Source of the DNA: CALBZE01 sp036381255
GTDB lineage: Bacteria > Gemmatimonadota > Gemmatimonadetes > Longimicrobiales > RSA9
NCBI GenBank assembly: GCA_036381255.1
Contig: DASVDG010000037.1
Location: 62,001 to 126,000, forward strand
DNA: 64,000 nucleotides
Direction: 5' to 3'
Position 1 is the stretch's first letter. Every line of letters begins with the position of its first letter. Position numbers and translations under genes: made by a program. Below the pieces are notes generated by a model. It searched no databases and had not been told where the DNA came from. It was given only the letters and a program-made list of their open reading frames with translations. Shown in pieces: positions 30,219 through 40,153 of the stretch.

Positions 30219-32408
30219 ATGAGACGCTTCGCATCGCTGTGCACAATCCTCGCGCTCGGCGCGCTCGGCGCGTGCGGCGACGACACGACGGGGCCCGCGA
30301 GCGGGAGCCTGAGCGTGGAGGTCACCGGCCTGCCGGAAACGGTCGCCGCGAACGTGGTGGTCACGGGCCCGGGCTCGTACAGCGCCACGCTGACGGCGAC
30401 GCAGACGCTGACCGACCTGCCGGGCGGGGAATACACGATCACGGCCGCGGAGGTGACGGACGGGGACGCGGGTTACGGCGCGATCGAGCCCGAGCAGACG
30501 GTCACGGTGGACGGCGGCACGACGCGCGCCACGGTCGTGTACGCCAGCCTGAGCTCGGCGCTCGTCGTGGACGTCGACGGGCTCCCCGCCAATGCGCCGG
30601 CGCGCGTGGTGGTGGACGGTCCCGACGGCTACCGCGAGGAGCTGACCGCGAGCCGGATGCTCCCCGGCCTCGCCCCGGGGACGTACTCCATCACGGCTTC
30701 GGGCGTGGTCGTGGGGGACAGCACGTACCAGGCGACGGTCCACACCCGCGAGGTCGTCGTCGAGGAGGGCGCCACCGCGCGTGCCGGGGTGTCGTACGCC
30801 GCGGTCGCGCACCACAGCCTCAACCTGCGGGTGGCCGCGTTCTACATCGTCCAGAGCACGCAGACGCGCAGGCGAGAGGTGCCGCTGGTGGCCGGCCGGG
30901 ACGGCTACCTGCGGGTCTTCGTCGTGGGCGACCAGGCGAACACCGCCACGCCGACGGTGCGGGCGCGGATCTACCACGGAGACGCGTTGCGGGAGACGGT
31001 GGAGATCGCGGCATCGACGCCCTCCGTGCCCTCGAAGGTCGACGAGGGCGATGTCCGGAGTTCGTGGAACGCGTTCCTGCCCGGCGCGGTGATCCAGCCG
31101 GGGATGCGCATCGCGGTGGAGGTGGACCCGGAGAACGCCATCGTCGAGGCGAACGAGGCGGACAACGCCGACCCGGCCACGGGCGACCCGCTGGCGCTGG
31201 ACGTCGGCGTGCTGCCGCCGCTGCGGATCCGGTTCGTCCCGATCCACCAGGAGGCTAACGGCCTGATCGGGCGAGTCAGCGAGGAGAACAAGGACACGCT
31301 GCTCTACATGACCCGAAAGCTCCATCCGATACCGGGGTACGACGCGGACATCCGGTCGCCCTACACGACCAAGGCCACTCTGGACCCCGAGGGGAACATG
31401 TGGACGGCCGTGGTGAGCGAGCTGGACGCGGTGCGGGTGGCCGAGGGCAGCGACCGCTACTACTACGGCGTCGTGCAGACGGCGTACAACGGCGGCGGCG
31501 TGGTCGGGATCGCCGCGGCGATCGGCGCCCGCACGGCGCTCGGGTGGGACCGCTTCCCGTACGCGCCCGAAACGCTGGCGCACGAGCTCGGCCACGCCTG
31601 GGGGCGGCGCCACGCGCCGTGCAACGGCGCGGGCGGCGCCGACCCCGACTACCCGTACACCATCGGCCTCATCGGCGTCTACGGCATGGACGTCGAGACC
31701 GGCGAGGTCAAGCCGCCGGACAAGTACACGGACATCATGGGGTACTGTGACGCGAGCTGGTGGATCAGCGACTACACGTACACCGGGATCTTCGACTACC
31801 GGGCCGAGCACGACGCCCCCGTGACCGCCGAATCGCCGGCGAAGCAACCCGCACTCCTCGTGTGGGGCCGGATCGAGGACGGCCGGCTCACGCTGGAGCC
31901 CGCGTTCCAGCTCGACACGCGCCCGGTCCTCCCCTCCGCGCCCGGCCCGTATCGCGTCGAAGGGCTCGATGACGACGGCACGGTCCTCTTCTCGCTCTCG
32001 TTCGCCGGGAAGCGGATCCCGGACCGCGCCCGCGATCTGCGCCACTTCGCGTTCGCCGTGCCGCTCGACGCCGAGCGGGCGTCCCGCCTGGCCACGCTGC
32101 GGCTGGCGGGGCGGGGGAGGGAAACCGCGATTCGGGCAGCCGCGGCCGAGCGGTCGGCGCCGTACGGGCCCGTGCTCCCCCCGCTCCATGCCGCCTCGGT
32201 TCGCCGGGTGACGGGCCGCAGCGTCGCCGTGACGTGGGACCGGAGCGCCCACCCGATGGTGATGGTCCGCGACCCGCGCACGGGGGAGATCCTCTCCTTC
32301 GCCCGCGACGGGGCCGCCGCGTTGCGTACCTCGGCGGGCGAGCTCGAACTGGTCTTCTCCGACGGCGTGCACAGCGCCGCCCGGCGCGTACGGGTCGGCG
32401 GGCCCTGA
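30219..32408 (+). CDS. Secreted metzincin-type zinc metalloprotease lipoprotein
   Basis: A 729-residue exported protein. Lipobox ALGAC (Cys19). N-terminal beta domains of about 90 residues each (two similar repeats, about 28-110 and 112-195) resemble Ig-like folds, followed by a CARDB-like module ending VDPENAIVEANEADN. The catalytic domain has HELGHAWGRRH (His455, Glu456, His459, His465) and a Met-turn at DIMGYC (Met507), which places it in the metzincin clan; the subfamily is not clear. A C-terminal beta domain (about 555-729) follows. It lies between two SusC/SusD loci and could supply peptides for them; that is inference. Confidence 0.82.
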   Translation: MRRFASLCTILALGALGACGDDTTGPASGSLSVEVTGLPETVAANVVVTGPGSYSATLTATQTLTDLPGGEYTITAAEVTDGDAGYGAIEPEQTVTVDGGTTRATVVYASLSSALVVDVDGLPANAPARVVVDGPDGYREELTASRMLPGLAPGTYSITASGVVVGDSTYQATVHTREVVVEEGATARAGVSYAAVAHHSLNLRVAAFYIVQSTQTRRREVPLVAGRDGYLRVFVVGDQANTATPTVRARIYHGDALRETVEIAASTPSVPSKVDEGDVRSSWNAFLPGAVIQPGMRIAVEVDPENAIVEANEADNADPATGDPLALDVGVLPPLRIRFVPIHQEANGLIGRVSEENKDTLLYMTRKLHPIPGYDADIRSPYTTKATLDPEGNMWTAVVSELDAVRVAEGSDRYYYGVVQTAYNGGGVVGIAAAIGARTALGWDRFPYAPETLAHELGHAWGRRHAPCNGAGGADPDYPYTIGLIGVYGMDVETGEVKPPDKYTDIMGYCDASWWISDYTYTGIFDYRAEHDAPVTAESPAKQPALLVWGRIEDGRLTLEPAFQLDTRPVLPSAPGPYRVEGLDDDGTVLFSLSFAGKRIPDRARDLRHFAFAVPLDAERASRLATLRLAGRGRETAIRAAAAERSAPYGPVLPPLHAASVRRVTGRSVAVTWDRSAHPMVMVRDPRTGEILSFARDGAAALRTSAGELELVFSDGVHSAARRVRVGGP

Positions 32409-32450
32409 TGCGGCAGAGCCGCGCGTCCCCCACACGATAGGCCGCGCGGC

Positions 32451-32477
32451 GCCGCGCCACGCCGGTGGTGGCGCGGC
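32451..32477 (+). terminator. Hairpin after metalloprotease gene
   Basis: GCCGCGCCAC (32451-32460) pairs with GTGGCGCGGC (32468-32477), loop of 7; no U-run. The rest of 32409-32898 contains the next promoter and no gene that I can support. Confidence 0.45.
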
Positions 32478-32584
32478 GCGGCCGCTCGCGGGCGGCCGAC
32501 GGCCGACGCACGGATGCCCGAGGGCAGGTCGACACTCGGACGCCGGCCCGCGGCCGCCGGGCGAACCCCCCTCGAACGCCGATC

Positions 32585-32613
32585 TTGACACGGGACAAAG
32601 CGCGTATTACAAG
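32585..32613 (+). promoter_or_regulatory. Sigma-70-type promoter of the second susC
   Basis: TTGACA (32585-32590), 17 bases, TACAAG (32608-32613), about 285 bases before the start. Same architecture as the promoter at 25312, including a long leader to a GTG start, but without the palindromic spacer. Confidence 0.55.
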
Positions 32614-32898
32614 TGATCAGCCGCGCCATGGCGGGGATGAACCGCATGGCCGCGGACGCACCAGCCTCCTGACTAGCTACCGAATCGACGTCGACGCAGC
32701 CGGTGCACGCACCGATGCGGACGTGCGTTCGGTGTCGTTTCATATGCCACGGCCGACGTCGTGGGCATCATTACACGAGTTCACGCGCGTAGCGCTGCGC
32801 GTCGCCGGCTCCGACGAGCCGGTCGGGCGCGCGGCGTAGTCGGGGTGCCGAACGGCAGTCCCCGCAGATTGTCCCCCAACCTCTGCAAGGAGGGCAAT

Positions 32899-35800
32899 GT
32901 GAGTTCTCGTGCGTCAGTCATGGCCAGACCGGGACGACTCTTCGCCCTGGTGCTGGCGGCGGCGGCGGTGCTGGGCGTGAGCCCGGTTCCGGCGGCCGCA
33001 CAGGAGGCGGCCACGCTCACCGGCCGTGTGACTACCGAAACGGGCCAGCCCGTCGCATCCGCGAGCGTGGTCATCGAGTCGATGAACCTGGGTACGCTCA
33101 CGCTCGATGATGGTCGCTACATGCTCATCGTGCCTGCTTCGCGGGCGGAGGGGCAGCAGGTGACCCTCACCGTGACGGCGCTGGGCTACCAGACCGGGAC
33201 GGCGACGGTGACGCTGCGCCCTGGGAGCCAGCAGGTCGACTTCCAGCTCGGCGCCGACCCGCTGCTCCTCGACGAGATCGTCGTCACGGGCGCCGGTCTC
33301 ACCCAGGAGCGTCAGAAGCTGGGCGTGACGATCAACTCCGTGCGTGCCGAGGAAGTGACGCGGAGCCGGGAGCCGAACATCGTCGCGGCGCTGGCGGGGA
33401 AGGCGCCGAACGTCGAGGTCACCAGCTCCGCCGGCGATCCGGGCGCGGGCGCCTACATCCGCATCCGCGGCGCGAACTCGCTGCTCGGCGATGGCCAGCC
33501 GCTCTTCGTCGTGGACGGCGTGCCGATCGACAACGGCACGTACACGATCGAGTCGAACGCGGGCGGGACGGTCGAGACGAACCGCGCGGCGGACATCAAC
33601 CCGAACGACATCGAGAGCATCGAGATCCTGAAGGGCGCCTCGGCGTCGGCGATCTACGGCTCGCGTGCGGCGAACGGCGTGATCCTGATCACGACGAAGT
33701 CCGGCCGCGCCGGCGAGAACAACGTGAGCTACCGGTTCTCGTACTCGCGCGACGAGGTCAACATGATGCCGGAGATGCAGCGTCGCTTCGGCCAGGGCCT
33801 CGCCTCGACGTCGCAGACGACGGCGCTGCTCGCCGCCGATGGCGTTGACGCGCCGGTCGGCAGCGACGTGTGCATTTACATCATCGGCCTACCGAAGGAC
33901 CGCTGTAACGTGTCCTGGGGCGCCGAGCTCGACCCCGGCACGCCGACGTTCGACCACGCGAATGAGATGTTCCAGACCGGCAGCCGGATGGAGCACCACC
34001 TGACGTGGTCGGGCGGCAGCGACCGGACGACGTACTACCTGTCGCTCGGCCGGCTGGACCACGAGGGCACGATCAAGGGGAACCAGGCGTTCGAGCGGAC
34101 CACGATCCTGCTGAAGGGCAGCCACGCGTTCCGCGAGGACCTGCGGATCTCCGGCAGCTTCGCTTACGCTTCGAGCGACGGCGACCTGATCCAGCAGGGC
34201 TCCAACATCAGCGGCATCCTGCTCGGGGCGCTCCGCTCGCCGCCGGAGTTCGACAACTCGAAGTACCTCACGGCTGAGGGGCTGCACCGGTCGTACCGGC
34301 TGCCGAACCCGACCTCGCTGACGCAGGCCCGCGGGTACGACAACCCGTTCTGGGTCGCCAACGAGATCACGAACGACTCGAAGGTCGGCCGTACGTACGG
34401 GAACGTCCACGTGAACTACACGCCGTACCCGTGGCTTCGCATCAACTACACGCTGGGCGCGGACTACGCGGCGGACGAGCGGCTGACGGTCTTCCCGAAG
34501 AGCTCGTCGAACTACCCGACCGGGAGCATGATCCGGGCGGACTTCGTGACGCTCCAGGTGGACCACAACCTGACGGCGTCCGCGTCGCACACGTTCAACG
34601 ACGACCTGTCCGGGACGCTGACGGTGGGTCAGAACCTGAACCACCGCGAGTACCGGCGCTACCAGGTCGATGGGCAGAACCTGATCTACGGCACCGATCA
34701 GCTCGACTTCTCGATCGACCGGTTGCCGAACGAGTACCGGGAAGTGGTCCGCACCGACGGCTACTTCGCCCAGGGGACGCTCGACCTCTACAACCAGCTC
34801 TACCTGACGGCGGCGGTCCGCCTCGACGGCTCGTCGACGTTCGGCGGCGAGAGCCAGCGCTTCGCCTACCCGAAGATGAGCGGCGCGTGGGAGTTCACGC
34901 AGCTGCTCGGCGAGTCGCTCCCGTCGTTCGTGAGCTTCGGCAAGGTCCGCGCGGCGTACGGCGTGGCCGGCAAGCAGCCGCCGGTCTACTCGAACGTGAA
35001 CGCGTTCGAGACGGTGACGTTCAGCGATGGCTGGCTCAGCAACGGGCTCCAGACTATCTACGGCGGTCTCGAGGGCGTCATCTCGGAGGGCACGCTCGGC
35101 AACCCGGACATCAAGCCCGAGCGCACCACGGAATACGAGTTCGGCGGTGACCTGGCCTTCTTCGACAACCGCCTCTCGCTCGGCCTGACGTATTACCAGC
35201 AGAAGACGACGGACGCGATCCTGGCGGTCGGGACGGCGCCCAGCACCGGGTTCATCTCGCGCTACGCCAATGCGGGTGAATTCGAGAACTCGGGGTGGGA
35301 GGCCACGGCCGACCTGCTGCTCATGGACCGCGACGACTTCTCGTGGTCGATCCGCGGCCAGTGGGCGAAGAACGAGAGCTGCGTCACGAACCTGGCGGGC
35401 GCCGAGCAGTTCGGCCTGGCCGGCTTCACCGGCGCAGTGGTCTCGGTGATCGCGCCCGAGCGCAATGCGGACGGCGACATCACGAAGTGCCATTCGTTCG
35501 GCGTCTTCTACGGCACGGACTTCGTGCGCTTCGGCCGCGGGATCCAGGTCGGCGGCGTGAACATCGACGAAGCCTACTCCGGCTGGAACCCGGGCGACCT
35601 GTACATCGGGTCGGACGGCTATCCGATTCTCGACCCGCAGACCCGCGTGATCGGCGATCCGAACCCGGAGTGGACGGCCAGCCTCCGCAGCACGATGACG
35701 CTGTTCGACAACGTCACGATCTCCGGGCTGATCGACATCAAGCACGGCGGGGACGTGTGGAACGGCACCAAGGGCGCGCTCTACTACTTCGGCACGCACA

Positions 35801-36216
35801 AGGACACCGAGGAGTTCCACGGCGAGGGCAAGACGATGCGCGTCGCCGACTACTTCACGCAGTGGGGCGCGGCGGGCCCCGGGGCCGACATGGAGGTGCC
35901 GCTCAACTGGTGGACGTGGTTCACGGACATCGGCAGCGGCTTCACCGGCCCGAGCTCGCAGAACATCGAGGACGGCGGCTTCGTCAAGCTGCGTGACATC
36001 ACGGTGTCGTACCGCGTGGACCAGGAGTGGCTGCAGCGGCTCGGCTTCAGCAGCGCGGAGCTGGCGTTGAGCGGCCGCAACCTGAAGACGTGGACCGACT
36101 ACACGGGCATCGACCCCGAGTCGAACCTCTGGGGCCAGTCGCTCGGCCGCGGGATCGACTACTTCAACAACCCGCAGACGCGGTCGTTCGTCTTCACGAT
36201 GACGCTCAACCGCTAA
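32899..36216 (+). CDS. SusC/RagA-type TonB-dependent outer-membrane transporter (2)
   Basis: A 1105-residue homologue of the protein at 25584. Signal peptide (VMARPGRLFALVLAAAAVLG, cleavage after AAAQ), regulatory domain (LTGRVTTETGQPVASASVVI), plug with GQPLFVVDGVPIDNGTY and IESIEILKGASASAIYGSRA, then barrel. Start at GTG 32899 after AAGGAGGG, as in the first SusC; earlier in-frame codons lack a signal peptide. It is clearly of SusC subtype, but the plug loop and barrel length differ from the first copy, so the two probably import different ligands. It pairs with the SusD-like gene 27 bases on. Confidence 0.93.
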   Translation: MSSRASVMARPGRLFALVLAAAAVLGVSPVPAAAQEAATLTGRVTTETGQPVASASVVIESMNLGTLTLDDGRYMLIVPASRAEGQQVTLTVTALGYQTGTATVTLRPGSQQVDFQLGADPLLLDEIVVTGAGLTQERQKLGVTINSVRAEEVTRSREPNIVAALAGKAPNVEVTSSAGDPGAGAYIRIRGANSLLGDGQPLFVVDGVPIDNGTYTIESNAGGTVETNRAADINPNDIESIEILKGASASAIYGSRAANGVILITTKSGRAGENNVSYRFSYSRDEVNMMPEMQRRFGQGLASTSQTTALLAADGVDAPVGSDVCIYIIGLPKDRCNVSWGAELDPGTPTFDHANEMFQTGSRMEHHLTWSGGSDRTTYYLSLGRLDHEGTIKGNQAFERTTILLKGSHAFREDLRISGSFAYASSDGDLIQQGSNISGILLGALRSPPEFDNSKYLTAEGLHRSYRLPNPTSLTQARGYDNPFWVANEITNDSKVGRTYGNVHVNYTPYPWLRINYTLGADYAADERLTVFPKSSSNYPTGSMIRADFVTLQVDHNLTASASHTFNDDLSGTLTVGQNLNHREYRRYQVDGQNLIYGTDQLDFSIDRLPNEYREVVRTDGYFAQGTLDLYNQLYLTAAVRLDGSSTFGGESQRFAYPKMSGAWEFTQLLGESLPSFVSFGKVRAAYGVAGKQPPVYSNVNAFETVTFSDGWLSNGLQTIYGGLEGVISEGTLGNPDIKPERTTEYEFGGDLAFFDNRLSLGLTYYQQKTTDAILAVGTAPSTGFISRYANAGEFENSGWEATADLLLMDRDDFSWSIRGQWAKNESCVTNLAGAEQFGLAGFTGAVVSVIAPERNADGDITKCHSFGVFYGTDFVRFGRGIQVGGVNIDEAYSGWNPGDLYIGSDGYPILDPQTRVIGDPNPEWTASLRSTMTLFDNVTISGLIDIKHGGDVWNGTKGALYYFGTHKDTEEFHGEGKTMRVADYFTQWGAAGPGADMEVPLNWWTWFTDIGSGFTGPSSQNIEDGGFVKLRDITVSYRVDQEWLQRLGFSSAELALSGRNLKTWTDYTGIDPESNLWGQSLGRGIDYFNNPQTRSFVFTMTLNR

Positions 36217-36243
36217 GGCCCCTGCCAACGGAGGATGAGAGAC

Positions 36244-37632
36244 ATGTTCAGGCATACATCCAGATGGGTGGGGCGGTGCGTGGGCACCGCCCTCCTGGCC
36301 GGTGCGGTCGGGGCGTGCGACTTCATCGAGTCGACCGCGACGAACCCGAACGCCGTGCCGCAGGCGACCGTGGACCAGCTGTTCGCGGGGATCCAGGTCA
36401 ACGCGTTCTTCTTCAACGAGAGCCAGATCGCGCGGCTCGCCGCGATGTGGACGCAGCAGATGGCGGGCACCGACCGCCAGTTCACGTCGCTCGACAAGTA
36501 CGACTTCAACGAGGAGGAGGCCGACGGCGAGTTCTCCTCGCTCTACACGGGCGGCGGGCTGGTGGACATCCGCCGGGCCACGGCGCAGGCCGAAGAGGCG
36601 GGGCGCCGGGTGTACGCCGGGATCCTGAAGATCCACGAGGCGTTCCTGATCGGCATGGGGGCGAGCGTCTTCGGCGACCTGCCGTATTCGGAGGCGGTCA
36701 ACCCCGAGATCCTGATGCCGAAGCTCGATGACCAGGCGGCCGTGTACGCTGCGGTGCAGGCGCTGCTGGACGAGGCGATCGCGGACCTCGCTTCGGGCGA
36801 GGGCGTCTCGCCGGGCGGCGTGGACCTGAACTTCGGCGGCGATGCGGCAGCGTGGACCGCGGTCGCGTACACGCTGAAGGCGCGGTTCCACATGCACTGG
36901 GGCGAGCTCAACGGCGACGCGGCGTACCAGGCCGCGCTCGATGCGGCGCAGAACGGCATCTCGAGCGTGGACGGCAACTGGCGCGCGGACCACAGCAGCT
37001 CGGGGCCGGAGCAGAACGTCTGGTTCCAGTTCATGCGCGATCGTTCGGGCTACATCAGCTCCGGCGACTACCTGCTGCCGATGATGGTCGCGAACAACGA
37101 CCCGCGTCTGCCGCACTACTTCGGCATGGTGGACACGGACGACGACGACGTGCCGGACAGCTACGTGGCGAAGACGTCGCCGCTGTCGCCGAGCGGTGTG
37201 GGCGCCGCGGACTACGACCTGCCGCTGGTCACGTGCGCCGAGAACCAGTTCATCATCGCCGAGGCGAGCTACCATCTGGGCCTGGGCGACGCCGCCGTGC
37301 GCGACGCCGCGAAGGCGGGGCTGGCGTGCCAGGAGGACGCCTGGGGCGTGGACCTGTCCGGGATCGCGACGATGCTGGACGGGCTGACCGACGAGGCGCT
37401 GTTCAACGCGGTGATGGAGCAGAAGTACACGGCGCTGTTCCTGAACATGGAGGTCTGGAACGACTACAAGCGGACCTGCCTGCCGGCGATCACGCCGCGC
37501 GAGGGCGGGACCGTTCCGGGCCGGCTGTACTATGGTCAGTCGGAGCGGCAGCGCAACGAGAACATCCCGGCGCCGACCGCGGGTGATCCGGGACGCAACG
37601 ACAACGACCCGGAAGCCTGCACCGCCCCCTGA
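36244..37632 (+). CDS. SusD/RagB-like surface lipoprotein (2)
   Basis: A 462-residue lipoprotein (lipobox VGAC, Cys about residue 27). ATG 36244 is 9 bases after GGAGG; the ATG at 36235 abuts that ribosome site and was rejected. Features of the SusD-like family: TNPNAVPQATVDQLFAGIQ near the N-terminus, EALGDLPYSEA-like FGDLPYSEAVNPE in the middle, and a late YYGQSERQRNENIP. This TNPN start is typical of the SusD/RagB-like (SusD superfamily) group found next to larger SusC proteins. The ligand is unknown. A strong terminator follows. Confidence 0.88.
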   Translation: MFRHTSRWVGRCVGTALLAGAVGACDFIESTATNPNAVPQATVDQLFAGIQVNAFFFNESQIARLAAMWTQQMAGTDRQFTSLDKYDFNEEEADGEFSSLYTGGGLVDIRRATAQAEEAGRRVYAGILKIHEAFLIGMGASVFGDLPYSEAVNPEILMPKLDDQAAVYAAVQALLDEAIADLASGEGVSPGGVDLNFGGDAAAWTAVAYTLKARFHMHWGELNGDAAYQAALDAAQNGISSVDGNWRADHSSSGPEQNVWFQFMRDRSGYISSGDYLLPMMVANNDPRLPHYFGMVDTDDDDVPDSYVAKTSPLSPSGVGAADYDLPLVTCAENQFIIAEASYHLGLGDAAVRDAAKAGLACQEDAWGVDLSGIATMLDGLTDEALFNAVMEQKYTALFLNMEVWNDYKRTCLPAITPREGGTVPGRLYYGQSERQRNENIPAPTAGDPGRNDNDPEACTAP

Positions 37633-37653
37633 GCGAGCGGGTCGGATGATGAG

Positions 37654-37694
37654 CGGAGCGCACCCGGTCCTGCCGGGTGCGCTCCGTGATTTTT
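37654..37694 (+). terminator. Intrinsic terminator after susC/susD pair 2
   Basis: A perfect 14-bp stem (37654-37667 with 37673-37686), 5-base loop TCCTG, then TGATTTTT: the most canonical terminator in the window. Confidence 0.85.
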
Positions 37695-37872
37695 GGGGGT
37701 CGCGACGCAGGTCGGACGCGGGGGCGGGTGTGGCATTTTCCGGGCGTTCCGCGTTACGCTCGGGGGTCGGTCGCGCCGGGCGGCGCGGGCCGGAACCGTC
37801 TCCGGCGCCGGCCGGTAGAACGGAGCGACGATTCGCCGGTGCGATGTCGCGATCGTGATCGAGGGAGGACGT

Positions 37873-38316
37873 ATGCGTCTTGTTTCGTGTGTGCTCATCG
37901 TTTCGGTGCTTTCGACGGGGTGTTTCGCGTACGCGCCGGTGCCGGCCGGCGTGCCGGACCGGCGGGACCGCGTCCGGATCCACCTGAGCGAGCCGACCAG
38001 CTTCACCGTGGGCCCGGCGACGTACCACATGATCGGCGAGGTCGAGGGGGAGGTGATCCGCTGGACGGAGGACCAGCTCGCCCTGTCGGCGACGTGGCTG
38101 ACGAGCGTGGCCGGCCAGGAGTTCGGCGGGAACATGCACACGATCCTGGTCCCGAGAGACCGGATCTCGCTCGTCGAGAAGCGTCGGCTCTCGCCGTGGC
38201 GCACGGCGGCGATCTTCGGCGCGGGCGCGTTCCTTTCGGCCGCGGTGAGCTGGGCGATCCCGGGCATCTGGAGCAGCGGCGACGGCTCGGGCGGCAGCGG
38301 CGGGTCGGCCAAGTAG
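37873..38316 (+). CDS. Small lipoprotein of unknown function
   Basis: A 147-residue exported protein with lipobox LSTGC (Cys about 17). A beta-rich middle (VRIHLSEPTSFTVG, MIGEVEGEVIRWTEDQLAL, MHTILVPRDRISLVEKRRL) is followed by a hydrophobic segment (IFGAGAFLSAAVSWAIPGIW) and a Gly/Ser tail. The ATG at 37873 follows GGGAGGACGT. This layout of lipobox, short SH3/OB-like barrel and C-terminal membrane segment recurs in high-GC soil bacteria, but I know of no assigned role. A stand-alone gene before folK. Confidence 0.7.
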   Translation: MRLVSCVLIVSVLSTGCFAYAPVPAGVPDRRDRVRIHLSEPTSFTVGPATYHMIGEVEGEVIRWTEDQLALSATWLTSVAGQEFGGNMHTILVPRDRISLVEKRRLSPWRTAAIFGAGAFLSAAVSWAIPGIWSSGDGSGGSGGSAK

Positions 38317-38354
38317 CGGATGGCGGGGCGTGATGGCCGGGGCCGGTGCGGCGG

Positions 38355-38870
38355 ATGGTGACCGCGTACCTCGGCCTCGGCACCAACCTGGGCGATCGCG
38401 CGGCGAACCTGCGGGCGGCGCTCGCGCATCTGCGCGCGGCGGGCCGGGTCGTCGCCGTGTCATCGGTGTACAGGTCCGAGCCGGTGGGCTATCGCGACCA
38501 GCCGGATTTCTGGAACCTCGTCGTGGAGGTACGGACGGCGCTCCCGCCGGAGGATCTGCTCCGGGCGGTGCAGCGCATCGAGGACGGCCTCGGCCGGACG
38601 CGCCCGTTCCCGAACGCTCCCCGGGTGATCGACATCGACCTTCTCCTCTACGATGACGTCATCGTCGAATCCCCCGAGCTGACGGTACCCCACCCGCGGA
38701 TGCTCGGGCGGGGCTTCGTGTTGCGGCCGCTGGTCGAGATCGCGCCCCGGGTGCGGCACCCGGCGACGGGAGAGCGCCTGGCCGACCGGCTGGAGCGCGC
38801 GGAGGGGCTGGAGCGGACGGAGCGGCTGTTCCCGGGAGAACGACTTCTGGAGGAGGCGGACGAGGGATGA
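38355..38870 (+). CDS. folK: 2-amino-4-hydroxy-6-hydroxymethyldihydropteridine pyrophosphokinase
   Basis: HPPK, the pyrophosphate transfer step of folate synthesis before dihydropteroate synthase. 171 residues: AYLGLGTNLGDR start, VYRSEPVGYRDQPDFWN pterin-site segment, RTRPFPNAPRVIDIDLLLYD signature (the two Asp bind Mg). Start at ATG 38355; a GTG at 38346 is possible. The C-terminal about 35 residues repeat Leu/Glu/Arg-rich helical pattern beyond the usual end. Its stop overlaps the start of the next gene by 4 bases. Confidence 0.95.
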   Translation: MVTAYLGLGTNLGDRAANLRAALAHLRAAGRVVAVSSVYRSEPVGYRDQPDFWNLVVEVRTALPPEDLLRAVQRIEDGLGRTRPFPNAPRVIDIDLLLYDDVIVESPELTVPHPRMLGRGFVLRPLVEIAPRVRHPATGERLADRLERAEGLERTERLFPGERLLEEADEG

Positions 38871-40135
38871 CATGGATGAGGGCGGTCCGGCCCGTGGCGC
38901 TGGCGCTGCTGCTCGCGTCGGCCGGATCGGCGTGTCGGGGGCAGGACGCCGCGGCGCAGGAGCTGCGAACGATGGTGGATTCGCTGCTCCCGCGGCTCGA
39001 GGTGTTGAGCGGGCTCGATGCGCGGGAGCCGATCCGCGTGGCGCGGCAGGACCGCGCGGCCGTGCGCGGCTACGTGGAGCGGCAACTGGACGAGGAGCTG
39101 CCGGCGGGCGAGCTGGAAGGGATCCGCGCGGCGTACGTCGCGTTCGGGCTGATGCCGGACACGCTGGACCTCCGGCGGCTGATGCTGGACCTCTACACGG
39201 AGCAGGTCGTCGGCTATTACGACCCGGACGCGGAGGCGCTCTACGTGGTGGAGGGCGTGCCGCCCGCCGAGTTGCGGCCGGTCGTGGTGCACGAGCTGGT
39301 CCACGCGCTCCAGGACCAGCACGCGGACCTGGATGCGCTGATGGCGCGGGAGCGTGGGAACGACCGCCAGACGGCGGCGCAGGCGGCGATCGAGGGGCAT
39401 GCGACGCTCGTCATGTTCGCCTGGCTCATGGAGAGCCGGACGGGCGGGGCCGTCGACGCGCGGCAGCTTCCGGACCTGACGCCGCAGCTCGAACCGCTGC
39501 TCGAAGCGCAGAACGAGCAGTTCCCGGTGTTCCGCTCGGCGCCGCGCATCATCCGCCGGACGCTGCTCTTCCCGTACGTGAGCGGCGCGGGATTCGTCCA
39601 GGCGCTCTGGCGGGCGGAGCCGCGGGCGGCGGGCGCCGGGTACCCTGCGCCGCTCGGCGAGCGGCTGCCGGCGTCGACCGAACAGGTGCTGCACCCGCAG
39701 GAGCGGTTCCTGGACGGGCGGGACGCCCCGACGGAGGTGGCGCTCTCGGCCGTGGAAGGCGGTTGGCGCTCGCTCTACGAGAGCACGCTCGGCGAGCTCG
39801 AGACGTCGATCCTCCTCTCCGAGCATCTCGGCGAGGGCGCGGACTCGCTGGCCGTCGGCTGGGACGGCGACCGCTACGCGTTGCTCGAGTCGCCCGCGGG
39901 AGAGCGGGCGCTGGTCTGGGTCTCGGTCTGGGACTCGCCGGCCGCCGCGGACCGCTTCGCCGACGCCTACCGCCGCGTACTGGACGCCCGCGCCGGCCGC
40001 CACGGCTCGGTGGAGCGGCTCGACCTCGACGGCCGCCCGGCCGTCCGGGTGGTCGACGCGCCCGCGCAGGTCGCGCTCGAGGCCGTGCCCCGGGTGGAGG
40101 CGGCGGGGGTGGTCGAGGGCGTGGGCGGGCGGTGA
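38867..40135 (+). CDS. Exported HExxH zinc metallopeptidase-like protein
   Basis: A 422-residue protein with an export signal (RAVRPVALALLLASAGSAC, possible lipobox GSAC). The zinc motif is VHELVHALQDQH near residue 144; a downstream AAIEGHATLVMF (Glu as third ligand) gives the gluzincin pattern HExxH plus Glu. An upstream EQVVGYYDPD and later ESTLGELETSILL occur in an uncharacterised family of such predicted peptidases. Translationally coupled to folK through ATGA (38867-38870). No substrate can be named. Confidence 0.7.
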   Translation: MTWMRAVRPVALALLLASAGSACRGQDAAAQELRTMVDSLLPRLEVLSGLDAREPIRVARQDRAAVRGYVERQLDEELPAGELEGIRAAYVAFGLMPDTLDLRRLMLDLYTEQVVGYYDPDAEALYVVEGVPPAELRPVVVHELVHALQDQHADLDALMARERGNDRQTAAQAAIEGHATLVMFAWLMESRTGGAVDARQLPDLTPQLEPLLEAQNEQFPVFRSAPRIIRRTLLFPYVSGAGFVQALWRAEPRAAGAGYPAPLGERLPASTEQVLHPQERFLDGRDAPTEVALSAVEGGWRSLYESTLGELETSILLSEHLGEGADSLAVGWDGDRYALLESPAGERALVWVSVWDSPAAADRFADAYRRVLDARAGRHGSVERLDLDGRPAVRVVDAPAQVALEAVPRVEAAGVVEGVGGR

Positions 40136-40153
40136 GGCCGGCGCCGCGGCTCG

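Noticed and set aside
33889..38463. Very long open frame on the minus strand (1524 codons)
   Set aside because: It is antisense to the second susC, susD and later genes, is Arg/Val/Asp-rich, and shows no domain; high GC gives such shadows.
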